38,621 nt of DNA from Bacillota bacterium (GTDB lineage: Bacteria; Bacillota; Sulfobacillia; Sulfobacillales; Sulfobacillaceae), in NCBI GenBank assembly GCA_021797675.1, contig JAJZZH010000136.1, positions 1 to 38,621 of the forward strand, written 5' to 3'. Made by a program: the position numbers and the translations under genes. Shown piece by piece: positions 23,944 through 33,246 of the stretch (its first letter is position 1; each line of letters starts with the position of its first letter). The notes beneath the pieces are model-generated. The model was not told the origin of the DNA. It saw only the letters and a list, made by a program, of their open reading frames with translations, and did not search any database.

Positions 23944-26637
23944 ATGGGCAGCAATCAACCGATTCGCGAACTGCTCATTTACCACCACTCCCACTTAGAC
24001 GTCGGCTACACCCATCATCCGGACACGGTGTGGGCACGTCAGGGAGATTATCTCCGGCTGGCCATGGACTTGGCCGAACGCTACGCCGAACGGCCGGAGG
24101 GAGAGCGCTTCAAATGGACGGCGGAGAGCAGCGCCGTGGTCGAGCGTTTCCTGCAGTCGGCGAGTACCGGGGAGATCGACCGATTTGTGCGGTTGAGTCA
24201 GGCGGGGTTGATCGAGACCACGGCGATGTTTTGCAACACGACGCCGCTGTTCACCGCCAGCGAGCTCTGGGCGAGCCTGGGGGTGATGCAGCGCTTGCGG
24301 CGGGATTTCGGCCTGACGATTGAGAGCGCGGTCAATCATGACGTCAATGGCGCGGCATGGATTTTGCCCAAGGTGCTGGGTCAACTCGGGATCCGCCTGT
24401 TGGTCATGGGCATTAACCAGGATTCGGCGCGCGCTCCGCTGCCGAGGCCCCGCGCGTTTTGGTGGGAAGGTCGTGAGGGTGAACGGCTGTTGACGTGGAA
24501 CGGTGAACATTACGGATATGCCCAGTATGTGGGGATTCCACGACCGAAGGCGTGGACGCGGGGCACGGCCGACCTTACGGCCAGCCAACAACAGCTCGAT
24601 GCCTATTTGGATCGGATCGTGGGGGAAGGGTATCCCTACGACTTTCTGGTCCTGTCGGTGACCAACACGGTAACGTGGGACAACGACGCTCCCAACGAAG
24701 AACTGGTGCAGTTTGTTCAGGCTTGGAACCAATCCGGCAGAAGTCCCCGGCTTTCCATCGTCACCCCTCGCGACGTCTCGGGGTATCTTCACCGTCAACC
24801 CGCCGGCACCATCCCGGTGCGCCGAGGGGATTGGACCGACTGGTGGGCCGATGGCGTGGGGTCGACCGCCCGAGAGACCGCCCTCGCCTTGTGGACGGGG
24901 CGGATGTGGGAAGGCGCGCGAATCCTCGCCGGGCTGAGCCCGCTGCTGTCGGAGGCGGACCGTCGCGAGTTCAGCCGCCTGGACGCGGAGGTTCTCCGTC
25001 ACCTCTGGCTCTACAACGAGCACACCTGGGGCAGCGCCCAGAGTATCAGCCGTCCCGACACAGTGAATGGCCGGGGGCAGTGGATCGCCAAGGCGAGCCA
25101 TGCTTACGAAGGCGCGGCGGGGGCCCACCGCTTGTGGACGTTGGCCAGCCGAGGGCTGGCGGCCGCGATTGAAGATGACGGCGAGCCGTCCGTCATGGTG
25201 TTCAATCCCTTGCCCTGGGATGCCCGGGTGCGCGCGGTGTTGCCGCACTTCCGGGAAGCCGCAGCCTTGGGCGGAGCCTTTCCGCTGCAGGAACTCGCCC
25301 GCGATATCGACCTGGCGAATCCGGTCAGCCCGGATTATGTGGCCGGTCCGCCAACCGACTACGGATTGGTGTCAATCTCTGCGCTGAGCTACCGTACGCT
25401 CCCGCTGCGTGCGCCAAATCCTGAGGCGAAGAGTGGGGGGGAACGGTGGACCCTCACCAGCCCGTGGCTGAAGGCAACCGTCGACCCCGCCACCGGGGCG
25501 CTAAGCAGCCTCATTACCCGCGCTGACGGCCGTGAGTGGGGCAAGCTGGGCGGGGACTATGGCCTCGGGGAATACGTCTATCACCGCCTCATGACGCCGC
25601 GGGGCCGCCGCGACCTGCAGCCGCCTCGCCCGGCCGAGGATGTACGCAGCCAATGGGCGATTGACGAGCGCCGGGTTACTCGCGTGATTGAGCAGAGCCT
25701 GATCCCGGGGCCGGGCCTGGCCTCGATGCGGCTCAAGCTCGACGCGGCCGGGATGCGATCGTTGGAAGTGACCTATACGGTCTACGACGACGAACCATGG
25801 CTGGATCTGCACTACCGGTTCGATAAGGGGGAAGCTCGCGGCATTGAATCGGTCTACGTGGTCTTTCCCTTGAATCTGAAGGCACCCGACTTTCACTATG
25901 CGTCGGCGGGCACCGTGATTCAGGGCGAGACCGACCAGTTGGCAAACGCTTGCCGCGATTACTATAGTGTGGAAAACTGGGCAGATCTCTCCGACCCGGA
26001 TGGAGGGCTCACCCTGGCCACCCCCGACGCCCCGCTCGTGCTGTGGGGCGGCTTTACCGTAGGCGCCTACGCCGAACGACACTCCGCTGCCGAATCCTGT
26101 TTGGTGGGGTGGGTGATGAATAACAAATGGCACACCAATTTCCGCCACGCCCAGCCGGGTGTGGTCGAGATGCGTTACCGTGTGTGGGCTCACTCCGCGC
26201 CCTTCGACCCGGTCGCCGCCCAAGTCTTTGGTCTGACGACGGCCATGCCGCTCATGGCCACTCCGGTGATGCGGGGGGAGGCCGCGATGGTGACCGACGG
26301 TTTAGCGCCCCGGCAGGCGGACCGCGGGCAATGGTTGAAGGTGTCGCCCGCCCACGTGCGAATTATCGAACTCACCCCCGTTTTGGGTGAGGAAAACGCC
26401 GCCGATGCGTGGCGCATAGGGTTGCAACTCTTGGCTCCGGTAGACCAAGGCAGCCTGGCCTGGAGCGGACCAGGGCGATCCTTGCGGGAAGCGTGGATCA
26501 CTGACTGGAACACCGGAAGGCGGCTCGCTCCCCTGAGCGTAGCGAACGGAACGTGCCACTGGTCTGGGCAGGCCGGAGAATGGGTAGCCATGGAGTTGCG
26601 TCTGAGTGCGGGCCGCACCACCGAAACGACCGGCTAA
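23944..26637 (+). CDS. GH38-like alpha-mannosidase
   Basis: The protein is 897 aa. ATG 23944 follows GGAGG, so the 12 codons upstream in the same frame are not used. The N-terminal domain has HHSHLDVGYTH (14-24), whose H17 and D19 match the Zn-binding H-x-D of GH38. The expected nucleophile is D133 in SAVNHDVNGAAW. A helical region and large beta-sandwich domains follow. There is no signal peptide, so it acts on imported glycans in the cytoplasm. Sequence style is closer to the divergent bacterial GH38 group (including proteins annotated as DUF5054) than to the lysosomal or MngB type, so alpha-mannosidase activity is probable but unproven. It is the last gene of the plus-strand block. Confidence 0.8.
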   Translation: MGSNQPIRELLIYHHSHLDVGYTHHPDTVWARQGDYLRLAMDLAERYAERPEGERFKWTAESSAVVERFLQSASTGEIDRFVRLSQAGLIETTAMFCNTTPLFTASELWASLGVMQRLRRDFGLTIESAVNHDVNGAAWILPKVLGQLGIRLLVMGINQDSARAPLPRPRAFWWEGREGERLLTWNGEHYGYAQYVGIPRPKAWTRGTADLTASQQQLDAYLDRIVGEGYPYDFLVLSVTNTVTWDNDAPNEELVQFVQAWNQSGRSPRLSIVTPRDVSGYLHRQPAGTIPVRRGDWTDWWADGVGSTARETALALWTGRMWEGARILAGLSPLLSEADRREFSRLDAEVLRHLWLYNEHTWGSAQSISRPDTVNGRGQWIAKASHAYEGAAGAHRLWTLASRGLAAAIEDDGEPSVMVFNPLPWDARVRAVLPHFREAAALGGAFPLQELARDIDLANPVSPDYVAGPPTDYGLVSISALSYRTLPLRAPNPEAKSGGERWTLTSPWLKATVDPATGALSSLITRADGREWGKLGGDYGLGEYVYHRLMTPRGRRDLQPPRPAEDVRSQWAIDERRVTRVIEQSLIPGPGLASMRLKLDAAGMRSLEVTYTVYDDEPWLDLHYRFDKGEARGIESVYVVFPLNLKAPDFHYASAGTVIQGETDQLANACRDYYSVENWADLSDPDGGLTLATPDAPLVLWGGFTVGAYAERHSAAESCLVGWVMNNKWHTNFRHAQPGVVEMRYRVWAHSAPFDPVAAQVFGLTTAMPLMATPVMRGEAAMVTDGLAPRQADRGQWLKVSPAHVRIIELTPVLGEENAADAWRIGLQLLAPVDQGSLAWSGPGRSLREAWITDWNTGRRLAPLSVANGTCHWSGQAGEWVAMELRLSAGRTTETTG

Positions 26638-26982
26638 AGCCGGTGGCCGCCCGGCAACCCTTTCGGTCGTGGAGCCGGGCTGCGTCGGCATGGCCCCGGG
26701 GTCCGCTTGGCGCATGCAGACGGTGTAGGGGTTCGCGGTGTCCGCCGTTGCCTAAAAACGTGGACTGCAGCGTTCGTCTGACCTTTTTCTCCCGCCGCCG
26801 AGGGAGAGGAGTTTGCGGCATCTTCTTGTCGGCGTGGGGTTGATCCCCACGTCTGCCAAGCGACACCCTGAAATCGCGGGGAGGCGGAGGCCAGCGCACG
26901 GGTAAACCCCAGAAGTCGAACCTGGCGCTGGTCTTTCTTCTTCGGGAGTTAGCGGCGACGGCCAATGGAGCGGGGATGCGCT
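26638..26982. other. Convergent intergenic region with hairpins
   Basis: No gene is seen between the convergent GH38-like and ABC ATPase genes. ACCGGC-TAAA-GCCGGT (26629-26644) spans the GH38 stop codon. CGTGGGG-TTGAT-CCCCACG (26833-26851) is a perfect 7-bp stem. Neither is followed by a T-run, so any termination would be Rho-dependent or inefficient. Confidence 0.5.
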
Positions 26983-27984
26983 CTACGGGGTAGTCGTTCT
27001 CGGTTGGGCGACTTTCGACGCATCCTGGCCGTCGGTAGCCGTTCGGGTCACCACGTGGCAGCTGACCAGACGGCCATCGGGTAAAGGTTCCAGGCGGGGA
27101 GCGGTTTGCTGGCATGCCTCCTCGACCCAAGGACAACGGGGGGCAAATGGGCACCCGGTTGCCGACGAAGGGGCCAGGCTGCCGCTCACCGGGATGGGCA
27201 GGGCCTCGCCGCGGAAAGCCCGGCGAGGGTTAGGGATGGAGGCAAAGAGCATCTGGGTATACGGATGACGGGGATTGGCCAAGAGATCCCCCGTTTTTGC
27301 CACTTCAACCATTCTTCCCCGATATAGCACGATCACCCGCTGGGCGAGGGAGCGTGCACTCATCAAATCATGCGTGATATACAAAATGGAAGCGACTTGT
27401 CCGGTTACCATGAGCTTGCGCAGCAGTTGGAGGACCTCGGCTCGGATGGACACGTCAAGCATCGAGACCGGTTCGTCAGCCACAATCACTTGCGGCGAAG
27501 CTGCCAAGGCCCGGGCAATCACGATGCGCTGGCGCTGTCCCCCGGAAAGTTGATGGGGACGCTTGACCAAAAATTGATCCGGCGGAGTTAGTTGCACCGT
27601 CGTGAGCAGGGTGCGGGCCTGGTCGAGAGCTTCGGCGGGGGACAAATGCCGGAAATTTATCAGCGGGCGGGTCAGCGTATACCGGATCGGATTGAACGGA
27701 TTCAGCGCCGCGTAGGGATCTTGGAACACCATTTGGACCTGACCATGCCCGGAGGCAAAGGCCGAAGACCATTGCAGGCTTCCGGTGGTGGGCTTTTCAA
27801 TCCCGGTTAAGAGACGGCCGATGGTCGTCTTGCCGCTTCCGCTTTCCCCAATCAAGCCCAGGATCTCGCCCGCATACAACGTGAACGAAATCTCGTGGGC
27901 CGCGACCACCGCGTCACCGCGTTTACCGTGTCCCGCATAGATTTTGGTGAGTTGTTGGGCGGTGACTACCGCTTCAGCTGACAT
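26983..27984 (-). CDS. ABC ATPase, OppF/DppF-like
   Basis: The protein is 333 aa, the second ATPase of the minus-strand importer. It shows Walker A GESGSGKTT, signature LSGGQRQRI, Walker B VIVADEPVSMLD and the H-loop in YITHDLM. The oligopeptide-type C-terminus has CPFAPRCPWVEEAC. ATG 27984 overlaps the OppD-like gene by 11 bases. It is the last gene of the operon. Confidence 0.92.
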   Translation of the reverse strand: MSAEAVVTAQQLTKIYAGHGKRGDAVVAAHEISFTLYAGEILGLIGESGSGKTTIGRLLTGIEKPTTGSLQWSSAFASGHGQVQMVFQDPYAALNPFNPIRYTLTRPLINFRHLSPAEALDQARTLLTTVQLTPPDQFLVKRPHQLSGGQRQRIVIARALAASPQVIVADEPVSMLDVSIRAEVLQLLRKLMVTGQVASILYITHDLMSARSLAQRVIVLYRGRMVEVAKTGDLLANPRHPYTQMLFASIPNPRRAFRGEALPIPVSGSLAPSSATGCPFAPRCPWVEEACQQTAPRLEPLPDGRLVSCHVVTRTATDGQDASKVAQPRTTTP

Positions 27985-28942
27985 GTTGTACCTCCCGTTC
28001 CGTGACGCGGCATCGCAGGGTCAGTTCGCTAAAGGATTTTAGGGGCGGGGCGGCCTCCAGGCATTCGGGCTCCGCCAGCGGGCAGCGCGGTGCAAACAGG
28101 CAAGCCTGGGGGATCTCATGCAAGTCGGGAGGCATGCCAGGAATCCCTTCGGGTTCGGCGTAAGGTGTCTCCGGATCGGGCAGAGCCCGCAACAGGGCTC
28201 GCGTATACGGATGGAACGGATGGTCCAACATGGTGCGCGCCGGCTGCGATTCGACGATCTCGCCCGCATACATGACGAGCACGCGGTCGACCAATTCGAG
28301 CTCTAGGCCCAGGTCATGGCTAATAAAGAGGAGGGCAAAAGCCTGTTCCCGTCGTAACTGCTTCAGATTTTCCAGGATTTGCCGTTGCACGACCATGTCG
28401 AGCGCAGTCGTGGGCTCATCCATGATGATGAGTTTGGGCCGCAAGACGATGGCCAGCGCAATCGCGACCCGTTGCTTCATGCCTCCCGAAAGCTCATGGG
28501 GATACCGCGGCAGCACCGTACTGGGGATTTCCACCATTTCCAAGACTTCGGCGGCGCGCCGCCGGCATTGTTCCACGGTCATCTCCCCATGCTGCATCAT
28601 GACATCGCGAAATTGCGCCTCGATAGACATGATCGGATTGAGCGCATTCATGCCGCTTTGCAGCACCATGGCGACCTTCGTCCAGCGCTCGGGGCGTAGC
28701 GTGCGGGCATCCGCGGTGGTCCAGTCTTGTCCAGCCACGGCGATGGTGCCCGCCGTAATGCGGGCGGGTGGACGTTCCAAGCGCGCGATGGCAAATCCCA
28801 ACGTCGATTTGCCGCAACCAGACTCGCCGACCAAACCGACAAACTCATTATCCGCAATCGTTAAACTGACGTCGCGCACGGCATGAACCGGGTGGAGCCT
28901 GCCGTAGTCCACGAACAAGTGCTCGAGGTGCACAATGCTCAT
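27974..28942 (-). CDS. ABC ATPase, OppD/DppD-like
   Basis: The protein is 322 aa. It shows Walker A GESGCGKST, signature LSGGMKQRV, Walker B LIIMDEPTTALD and the H-loop in FISHDLG. The C-terminal cysteine cluster is CLFAPRCPLAEPEC. ATG 28942 overlaps the permease stop as ATGA. With its neighbours it forms the engine of the transporter that may serve both related binding proteins. Confidence 0.93.
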   Translation of the reverse strand: MSIVHLEHLFVDYGRLHPVHAVRDVSLTIADNEFVGLVGESGCGKSTLGFAIARLERPPARITAGTIAVAGQDWTTADARTLRPERWTKVAMVLQSGMNALNPIMSIEAQFRDVMMQHGEMTVEQCRRRAAEVLEMVEIPSTVLPRYPHELSGGMKQRVAIALAIVLRPKLIIMDEPTTALDMVVQRQILENLKQLRREQAFALLFISHDLGLELELVDRVLVMYAGEIVESQPARTMLDHPFHPYTRALLRALPDPETPYAEPEGIPGMPPDLHEIPQACLFAPRCPLAEPECLEAAPPLKSFSELTLRCRVTEREVQHVS

Positions 28943-29850
28943 TCGGAATCCTCCCGTAGGCGGGGATTAGAAATAGCGTCAAAACCAAAGTTAATGAGGG
29001 TGAGCGACATCCCCAGGAGGGCAATGCACAGCCCGGGAGCTAAGATCCAGGCCCACTGGCCTTGAAGCAGCGCGCCGCTGTTCTGTGCCCAATAGAGCAT
29101 GGAGCCCCACGAGATTTGGTTGGGATTCCCAAAGCCTAAGAATTGCAGCCCGACGGCGGCTAGCAGGCCATAGGTGGCCGAACCCAGGAAATTCGCCATG
29201 ACCAGCGACAACATGTTGGGAAGGATTTCGCGGCCGATGATCCGCGCGCGGGAATCTCCCGCCAAGCGGGCGGCCAGGACGAAGTCGCGCGTTCGCAGGG
29301 TGACCACCTGGGAGCGCAACACCCGGGCCCCCCAGGGCCAACTGGTAAAGCCGATGATGAGGATAATCAGCCCCAAGCCTGCACCGGGCGCATAGGACGC
29401 CAGCACAATCAACAGCGGCAGGCCCGGCAGCACGAGAAATACGTTGGTCAGAAACGACAGTATCTCATCAACCCAGCCGGCCAGGTATCCGGCGGTAAGG
29501 CCAATCATGAGGGCCAGCACCGTCGCAATCGCTCCTACGGCAAAGGTGACGATGACCGAGAGCCGCGTGCCCACGATGAGTTGCGATAAGACATCTTGCC
29601 CCGATTGCGTGGTGCCCAGCCAGTGGCTGGCATTTGGGCTGAGCATAAAGGGAAAGTTCGTGTCGTTAGGATTGTACGGTGCCAATAGTGGGCCAAAAAT
29701 TGCCACCAGGATGAAAAAGCCGGCGAGCACCATGCCAACCCGTGCCTTGGAGTTGGACCACAGCACGCGAAAGATGTCCGCCAGGGGACTCGGAGGACGG
29801 ACCACGGGCAGGGGTTCGGCGGATAGTTTGCGTTGATCGGCGACACTCAT
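28939..29850 (-). CDS. ABC permease, DppC-like
   Basis: The protein is 303 aa and ATG 29850 overlaps the preceding permease stop as ATGA. The N-terminal tail and first helix are followed by FPFMLSPNASHWLGTTQSGQDV, a variant of the DppC H-x-LGTD-x-x-GRD motif in which Thr replaces the Asp. The EAA-type loop includes LAARLAGDSRARIIGREILPN. About six membrane segments are seen. Confidence 0.91.
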   Translation of the reverse strand: MSVADQRKLSAEPLPVVRPPSPLADIFRVLWSNSKARVGMVLAGFFILVAIFGPLLAPYNPNDTNFPFMLSPNASHWLGTTQSGQDVLSQLIVGTRLSVIVTFAVGAIATVLALMIGLTAGYLAGWVDEILSFLTNVFLVLPGLPLLIVLASYAPGAGLGLIILIIGFTSWPWGARVLRSQVVTLRTRDFVLAARLAGDSRARIIGREILPNMLSLVMANFLGSATYGLLAAVGLQFLGFGNPNQISWGSMLYWAQNSGALLQGQWAWILAPGLCIALLGMSLTLINFGFDAISNPRLREDSE

Positions 29851-30839
29851 ACCGAAGTCCCCCTTCGAACCCGTGGATCAAACAGCACGTACGCCAGATC
29901 CGCGACAAAGTTGGCCAGGACCACGCAGACCACGATGATGAGGAAAATGCCCTGCATCAAGGGAAAATCTTCGTTAATGACCGCATTGTACAGGAGATAG
30001 CCAATGCCGGGATAAGCAAAGACAATTTCTGTCAACAGCGACCCACCGACCACAAATCCGATCGCCATGGCAAAGCCCGTAATGTTTGGCAAGAGGGCGT
30101 TTCTGGCGACATACATCCACGCGATCCACCGCTCGTGCAGGCCCTTGGCTTGGGCGAGCAGCACATAATCCTCGTTCAGCGTGTTAATCATGTTATTGCG
30201 CATGCTCAAGAGCCATCCGCCGATCGAACTGATGACGATGGTGACGGAGGGTAAAATGCCGTGCCGCACCACGTCCCAGACAAATCCGAAATTCAATCGG
30301 GGCACCGCCGAACCGCTATAGGCGCCGGAGAGCGGAAACCAGTGCAAGATGAAGCTCAGGCCGTAGATTAGCGCCAGGGCGAACCAAAAATAGGGAAACG
30401 TGCTGGTAAAACTGGAGACGGTCGTCAAAAAGCCGTCGGCCCGACGGCCGCGCTGCCAGGCTGCAACAATCCCGAGCCCGGTTCCGACGGCGAAACTTAT
30501 AATCGTGGAAAGGCCCACCAATCCCAGGGTCCAAGGCAGCGCTTGGCCGATCATATGGCTGACGCTGTAGGGAAAATAGGTATACGAGACCCCGAAGTTG
30601 AAGTGCGAGACCTGGTTCAGATATTGGAGATATTGGTGAAAGAACCCACCGCTGGAAATCCCCAACATGATTCTGATGGCCTGGGCCGCATGCGGGTTAA
30701 TCTGACCCCGACCGTGAAACTTGGCCATCATGGCCTGAACCGGACTCCCCGGCATCAACCGCGGAATTAAGAAATTGAGCGTGATCGCTACCCACAAGGT
30801 CCCAACCAGGAACACGACCCGGCGCAGAAAATACCGCAT
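29847..30839 (-). CDS. ABC permease, DppB-like
   Basis: The protein is 330 aa. ATG 30839 follows GGAAAGGAG. It begins with the classic helix and LNFLIPRLMPGSPVQAM. The coupling loop is NEDYVLLAQAKGLHERWIAWMYVARNALLP and the end is ADLAYVLFDPRVRRG. About six membrane segments are present. It is the first permease gene after the binding protein and the stem-loop at 30863. Confidence 0.92.
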   Translation of the reverse strand: MRYFLRRVVFLVGTLWVAITLNFLIPRLMPGSPVQAMMAKFHGRGQINPHAAQAIRIMLGISSGGFFHQYLQYLNQVSHFNFGVSYTYFPYSVSHMIGQALPWTLGLVGLSTIISFAVGTGLGIVAAWQRGRRADGFLTTVSSFTSTFPYFWFALALIYGLSFILHWFPLSGAYSGSAVPRLNFGFVWDVVRHGILPSVTIVISSIGGWLLSMRNNMINTLNEDYVLLAQAKGLHERWIAWMYVARNALLPNITGFAMAIGFVVGGSLLTEIVFAYPGIGYLLYNAVINEDFPLMQGIFLIIVVCVVLANFVADLAYVLFDPRVRRGTSV

Positions 30840-30862
30840 GCTCAGGAAAACTCCTTTCCGTA

Positions 30863-30889
30863 ACGAAGGAGGGAATCCCCCTCCTTCGT
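30863..30889 (-). promoter_or_regulatory. Stem-loop between binding protein and permease
   Basis: A perfect 11-bp stem, ACGAAGGAGGG with CCCTCCTTCGT, encloses a 5-base loop. It lies 30 bases past the binding-protein stop and just before the permease ribosome site. There is no T-run. Its position matches the hairpin at 17554-17580 in the other operon, which suggests differential mRNA stability or partial termination that keeps binding protein in excess. Confidence 0.7.
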
Positions 30890-30918
30890 GTAGGCTTCTA
30901 ACCCAAGGACGCGCGGAA

Positions 30919-32580
30919 TTACTTGGCCGGCATCAAGTGGGTCGCAATCAGCAGCGTGTCCGGATACGTGTTGGACGGCATCGCGTAGGGGTTGCTTTGG
31001 GTCGGCCAACCTACGTAGTGGTTGGTCTGGTATTCATTCCAGGCGGCACCGTAGACGAGGGACACGACCGGCAGCTGCTTCACCATGATGGTCTGCAGCT
31101 GGTTGATGATGGCATGCTGTTTGGCGGAGTTGGTGGTCTTCGCGTAGGCCGCCAAGAGCGCATCCACCTTGGGGTTGTGGTAGCGTTCCACGTTGCCCGT
31201 GAAAGGCGCCACCTGGCCGATCGGGGCCGACATCGAACTGGAAAGAATGTAATTGTAAATGAACCAGGGGTTCGGATTCGAGTTCTCGTAAACCAGGGCG
31301 GACTGAAAGTGACCGGTTTCCACGTTGTTGTAGTCCGTGGCGACCGACGGCGTGATGACCCTGACTTTGATGCCGAGCGTACCGAGCTCGCTGTGAATAA
31401 TCTGGCAGTCTTGAATCCAGTCCGTCCAGCCGGTAGGCACTTCCAGGGTGAAGGAAATTTGCTTGCCGTTCTTACCGATCAGCTGTCCGTGGGCATTTTT
31501 CTTCAGGCCCATCTGTCGGAGCAGCGACGCCGCCTTTTGCGGATTATAGGCATAGGCGTACTTCTTGACCAAGGTCTTGTCGAGCCACTTGGGGGCTAAG
31601 GACGGCGGTAGCAAGGTCTGGTTCGCCGGCGGCTCATAGCCGTATTCGCCTTGCTTCCAGATCTTGTGCTTATTAATCGCATAGGCCATCGCGGCGCGGA
31701 ACTTGACGTTGTTAAACGGGTACTGATTCAAGTTGAACACGAGATTTACCGGCGGGGCCAACGGGAACCAGTAATGGTAGTACTTCGGGTTCCGGTCGAC
31801 ATAGGTGCCTTGGATGTTGGGCGTGAATAAGACACTCTGATCGAACTTCCCTTCCGACATGAGCATATCGCTCGTGGTGTTACTGGAAAGCGCGACCGAT
31901 TTGATGGCCGGAATGTGAACCTTGGCCCGTTGCCAATACAGGGAATTGGCTTTCAAGGTGTACTGGGTGGGATGAAATGATTGCAGCACAAAGGGACCGG
32001 TTACCACGGGATGGGGATTGGTATAGCTGACGGGATTTTTGACCTTGGACCATTGTTGGGCAGAGACAATCGGGGTGGTGGCGATATAAAACCACGACGG
32101 AATGTTCACCTTTTTGAAGCGGAAGGTGACCGTGTTGCCCGATGCGCTGACCCCGGACAAGTTGGTCCAAACCGCGTTGAGATCCAGGGCGGGATACCGT
32201 TTCAGCATGTCAAAGGTGAAGACGACGTCCTTCGCAGTAAAGGGTGTTCCGTTGCTCCACTTCACGCCTTGACGGAGGGTAAACTGCAGCTCAGTCTTCG
32301 TGACCCACTTATAGTGCGTGGCCAGCCACGGGGTTTGCTTGCCGTTTAAAAGATTGACCATCGTCAGGGGCTCATACATGTAGTAAACCCCTGACAGGAG
32401 ATTCGGTGAAAATGGGTTGAAATTCTCCGTGAAATTCGGCGACCCGTCTTCGACTCCCAAGACCAAAGGCACCTTGCCCATCACGGTTGCCGGTCGTTGG
32501 GCCGTTCCGGCGGCACTTAACATTCCCGCCAATAAAATCGCGGGTGCCGCCCATGCCAGCTTGCTGACGCTTGATGACAT
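30919..32580 (-). CDS. ABC oligosaccharide/peptide-binding protein
   Basis: The protein is 553 aa, an SBP_bac_5 protein heading the minus-strand importer operon. ATG 32580 follows AAGGAGGC; a longer frame from 32676 is not used. The signal peptide covers about residues 1-25 (KLAWAAPAILLAGMLSAAG) and has no lipobox cysteine. It is a close paralogue of the orphan protein at 8588-10240 along its whole length, including the C-terminal WNEYQTNHYVGWPT and the unusual YHYWFPLA. These two form a pair distinct from the protein at 15647. Ligand unknown; an oligosaccharide is favoured by context. Confidence 0.9.
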   Translation of the reverse strand: MSSSVSKLAWAAPAILLAGMLSAAGTAQRPATVMGKVPLVLGVEDGSPNFTENFNPFSPNLLSGVYYMYEPLTMVNLLNGKQTPWLATHYKWVTKTELQFTLRQGVKWSNGTPFTAKDVVFTFDMLKRYPALDLNAVWTNLSGVSASGNTVTFRFKKVNIPSWFYIATTPIVSAQQWSKVKNPVSYTNPHPVVTGPFVLQSFHPTQYTLKANSLYWQRAKVHIPAIKSVALSSNTTSDMLMSEGKFDQSVLFTPNIQGTYVDRNPKYYHYWFPLAPPVNLVFNLNQYPFNNVKFRAAMAYAINKHKIWKQGEYGYEPPANQTLLPPSLAPKWLDKTLVKKYAYAYNPQKAASLLRQMGLKKNAHGQLIGKNGKQISFTLEVPTGWTDWIQDCQIIHSELGTLGIKVRVITPSVATDYNNVETGHFQSALVYENSNPNPWFIYNYILSSSMSAPIGQVAPFTGNVERYHNPKVDALLAAYAKTTNSAKQHAIINQLQTIMVKQLPVVSLVYGAAWNEYQTNHYVGWPTQSNPYAMPSNTYPDTLLIATHLMPAK

Positions 32581-33130
32581 TGACTGTTGCCTCCTTGACC
32601 TTTTGCGAATTTTGTAAATCCCTCGGCCATCGCCAACACGATTCCCGCAAATCCTTGCTCGCTGGCGAAGCGCCATGGCGCAAGATTGGCGCGATTTCGT
32701 CCGTCGTTACGACGGTGGCGAATATCGTCGATCATTTTGATTAATTCGGCGTCGATTAGTGAAAATCCTGCTTGTTGTGCGGATTGGACCGCGGGCTGCC
32801 CAGGGTGCAGTTCGTCACCTATGGAAATCAATTCGATCACCCGTGATCAGTTAAGCAACGTAATTAACGCGCTATCCCTCTAACGGTGCCGTCCGCGGGT
32901 CTAAGAGCCGGTCTTGGTGGACGTTGGGATCCACCCCTTCATGCGGCATGAGCGCGACAATTGCCCCGATCGGATCGCGAATCCCCGCCGTGCTACACAC
33001 GCGCGGGAGGAACTGTCGGAGCTGATGCGGAGATCGGATGGGGGGGTCTGGGCTCAACCACAGTCCGCTTGTTTGGTGGCGTCTGCGAGCTATCCGAGCA
33101 GGATAACCCCAGAAGAATTGAGGTGCCGCT
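32581..33130. other. Upstream region with 14-bp palindrome
   Basis: There is no convincing gene between the binding-protein start and the coiled-coil gene. GATCAC-CC-GTGATC (32835-32848) is a palindrome about 255 bases upstream of the binding-protein start and is a candidate operator. I do not see a clear -35/-10 pair for the minus strand. The overlapping minus-strand frame at 32517-32840 is unlikely to be real because it runs into the binding-protein gene in another frame. Confidence 0.4.
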
Positions 33131-33166
33131 GGGCGTGCTATACTGACTGGGCGTGCTATACTGAAA
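33131..33166 (+). promoter_or_regulatory. Tandem extended -10 promoters
   Basis: A 16-base unit, GGGCGTGCTATACTGA, occurs at 33131-33146 and again at 33149-33164 with an 18-bp period. Each contains TGCTATACT, an extended -10 (TGn-TATAnT type), with boxes at 33139-33144 and 33157-33162. TTGAGG at 33118-33123 could serve as a weak -35 for the first. They lie about 90 bases upstream of the coiled-coil gene. Confidence 0.5.
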
Positions 33167-33246
33167 GGAAGGGAAGGAGCTTGGGTGACAATGGCGGACG
33201 AAATCCACCCCCCAAGGACACGTCGGGTGTCGAGGAAAGAGTCAGC

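Noticed and set aside
26640-26720. Riboswitch-like GC-rich sequence (CCCGGCAACCC then GGAGCCGGG)
   Set aside because: It slightly recalls SAM-type riboswitch pieces, but no plus-strand gene follows and the rest of the fold is missing.
32517-32840. Minus-strand frame of 107 codons before the binding protein
   Set aside because: It overlaps the binding-protein gene in another frame and has no ribosome site or known domain.
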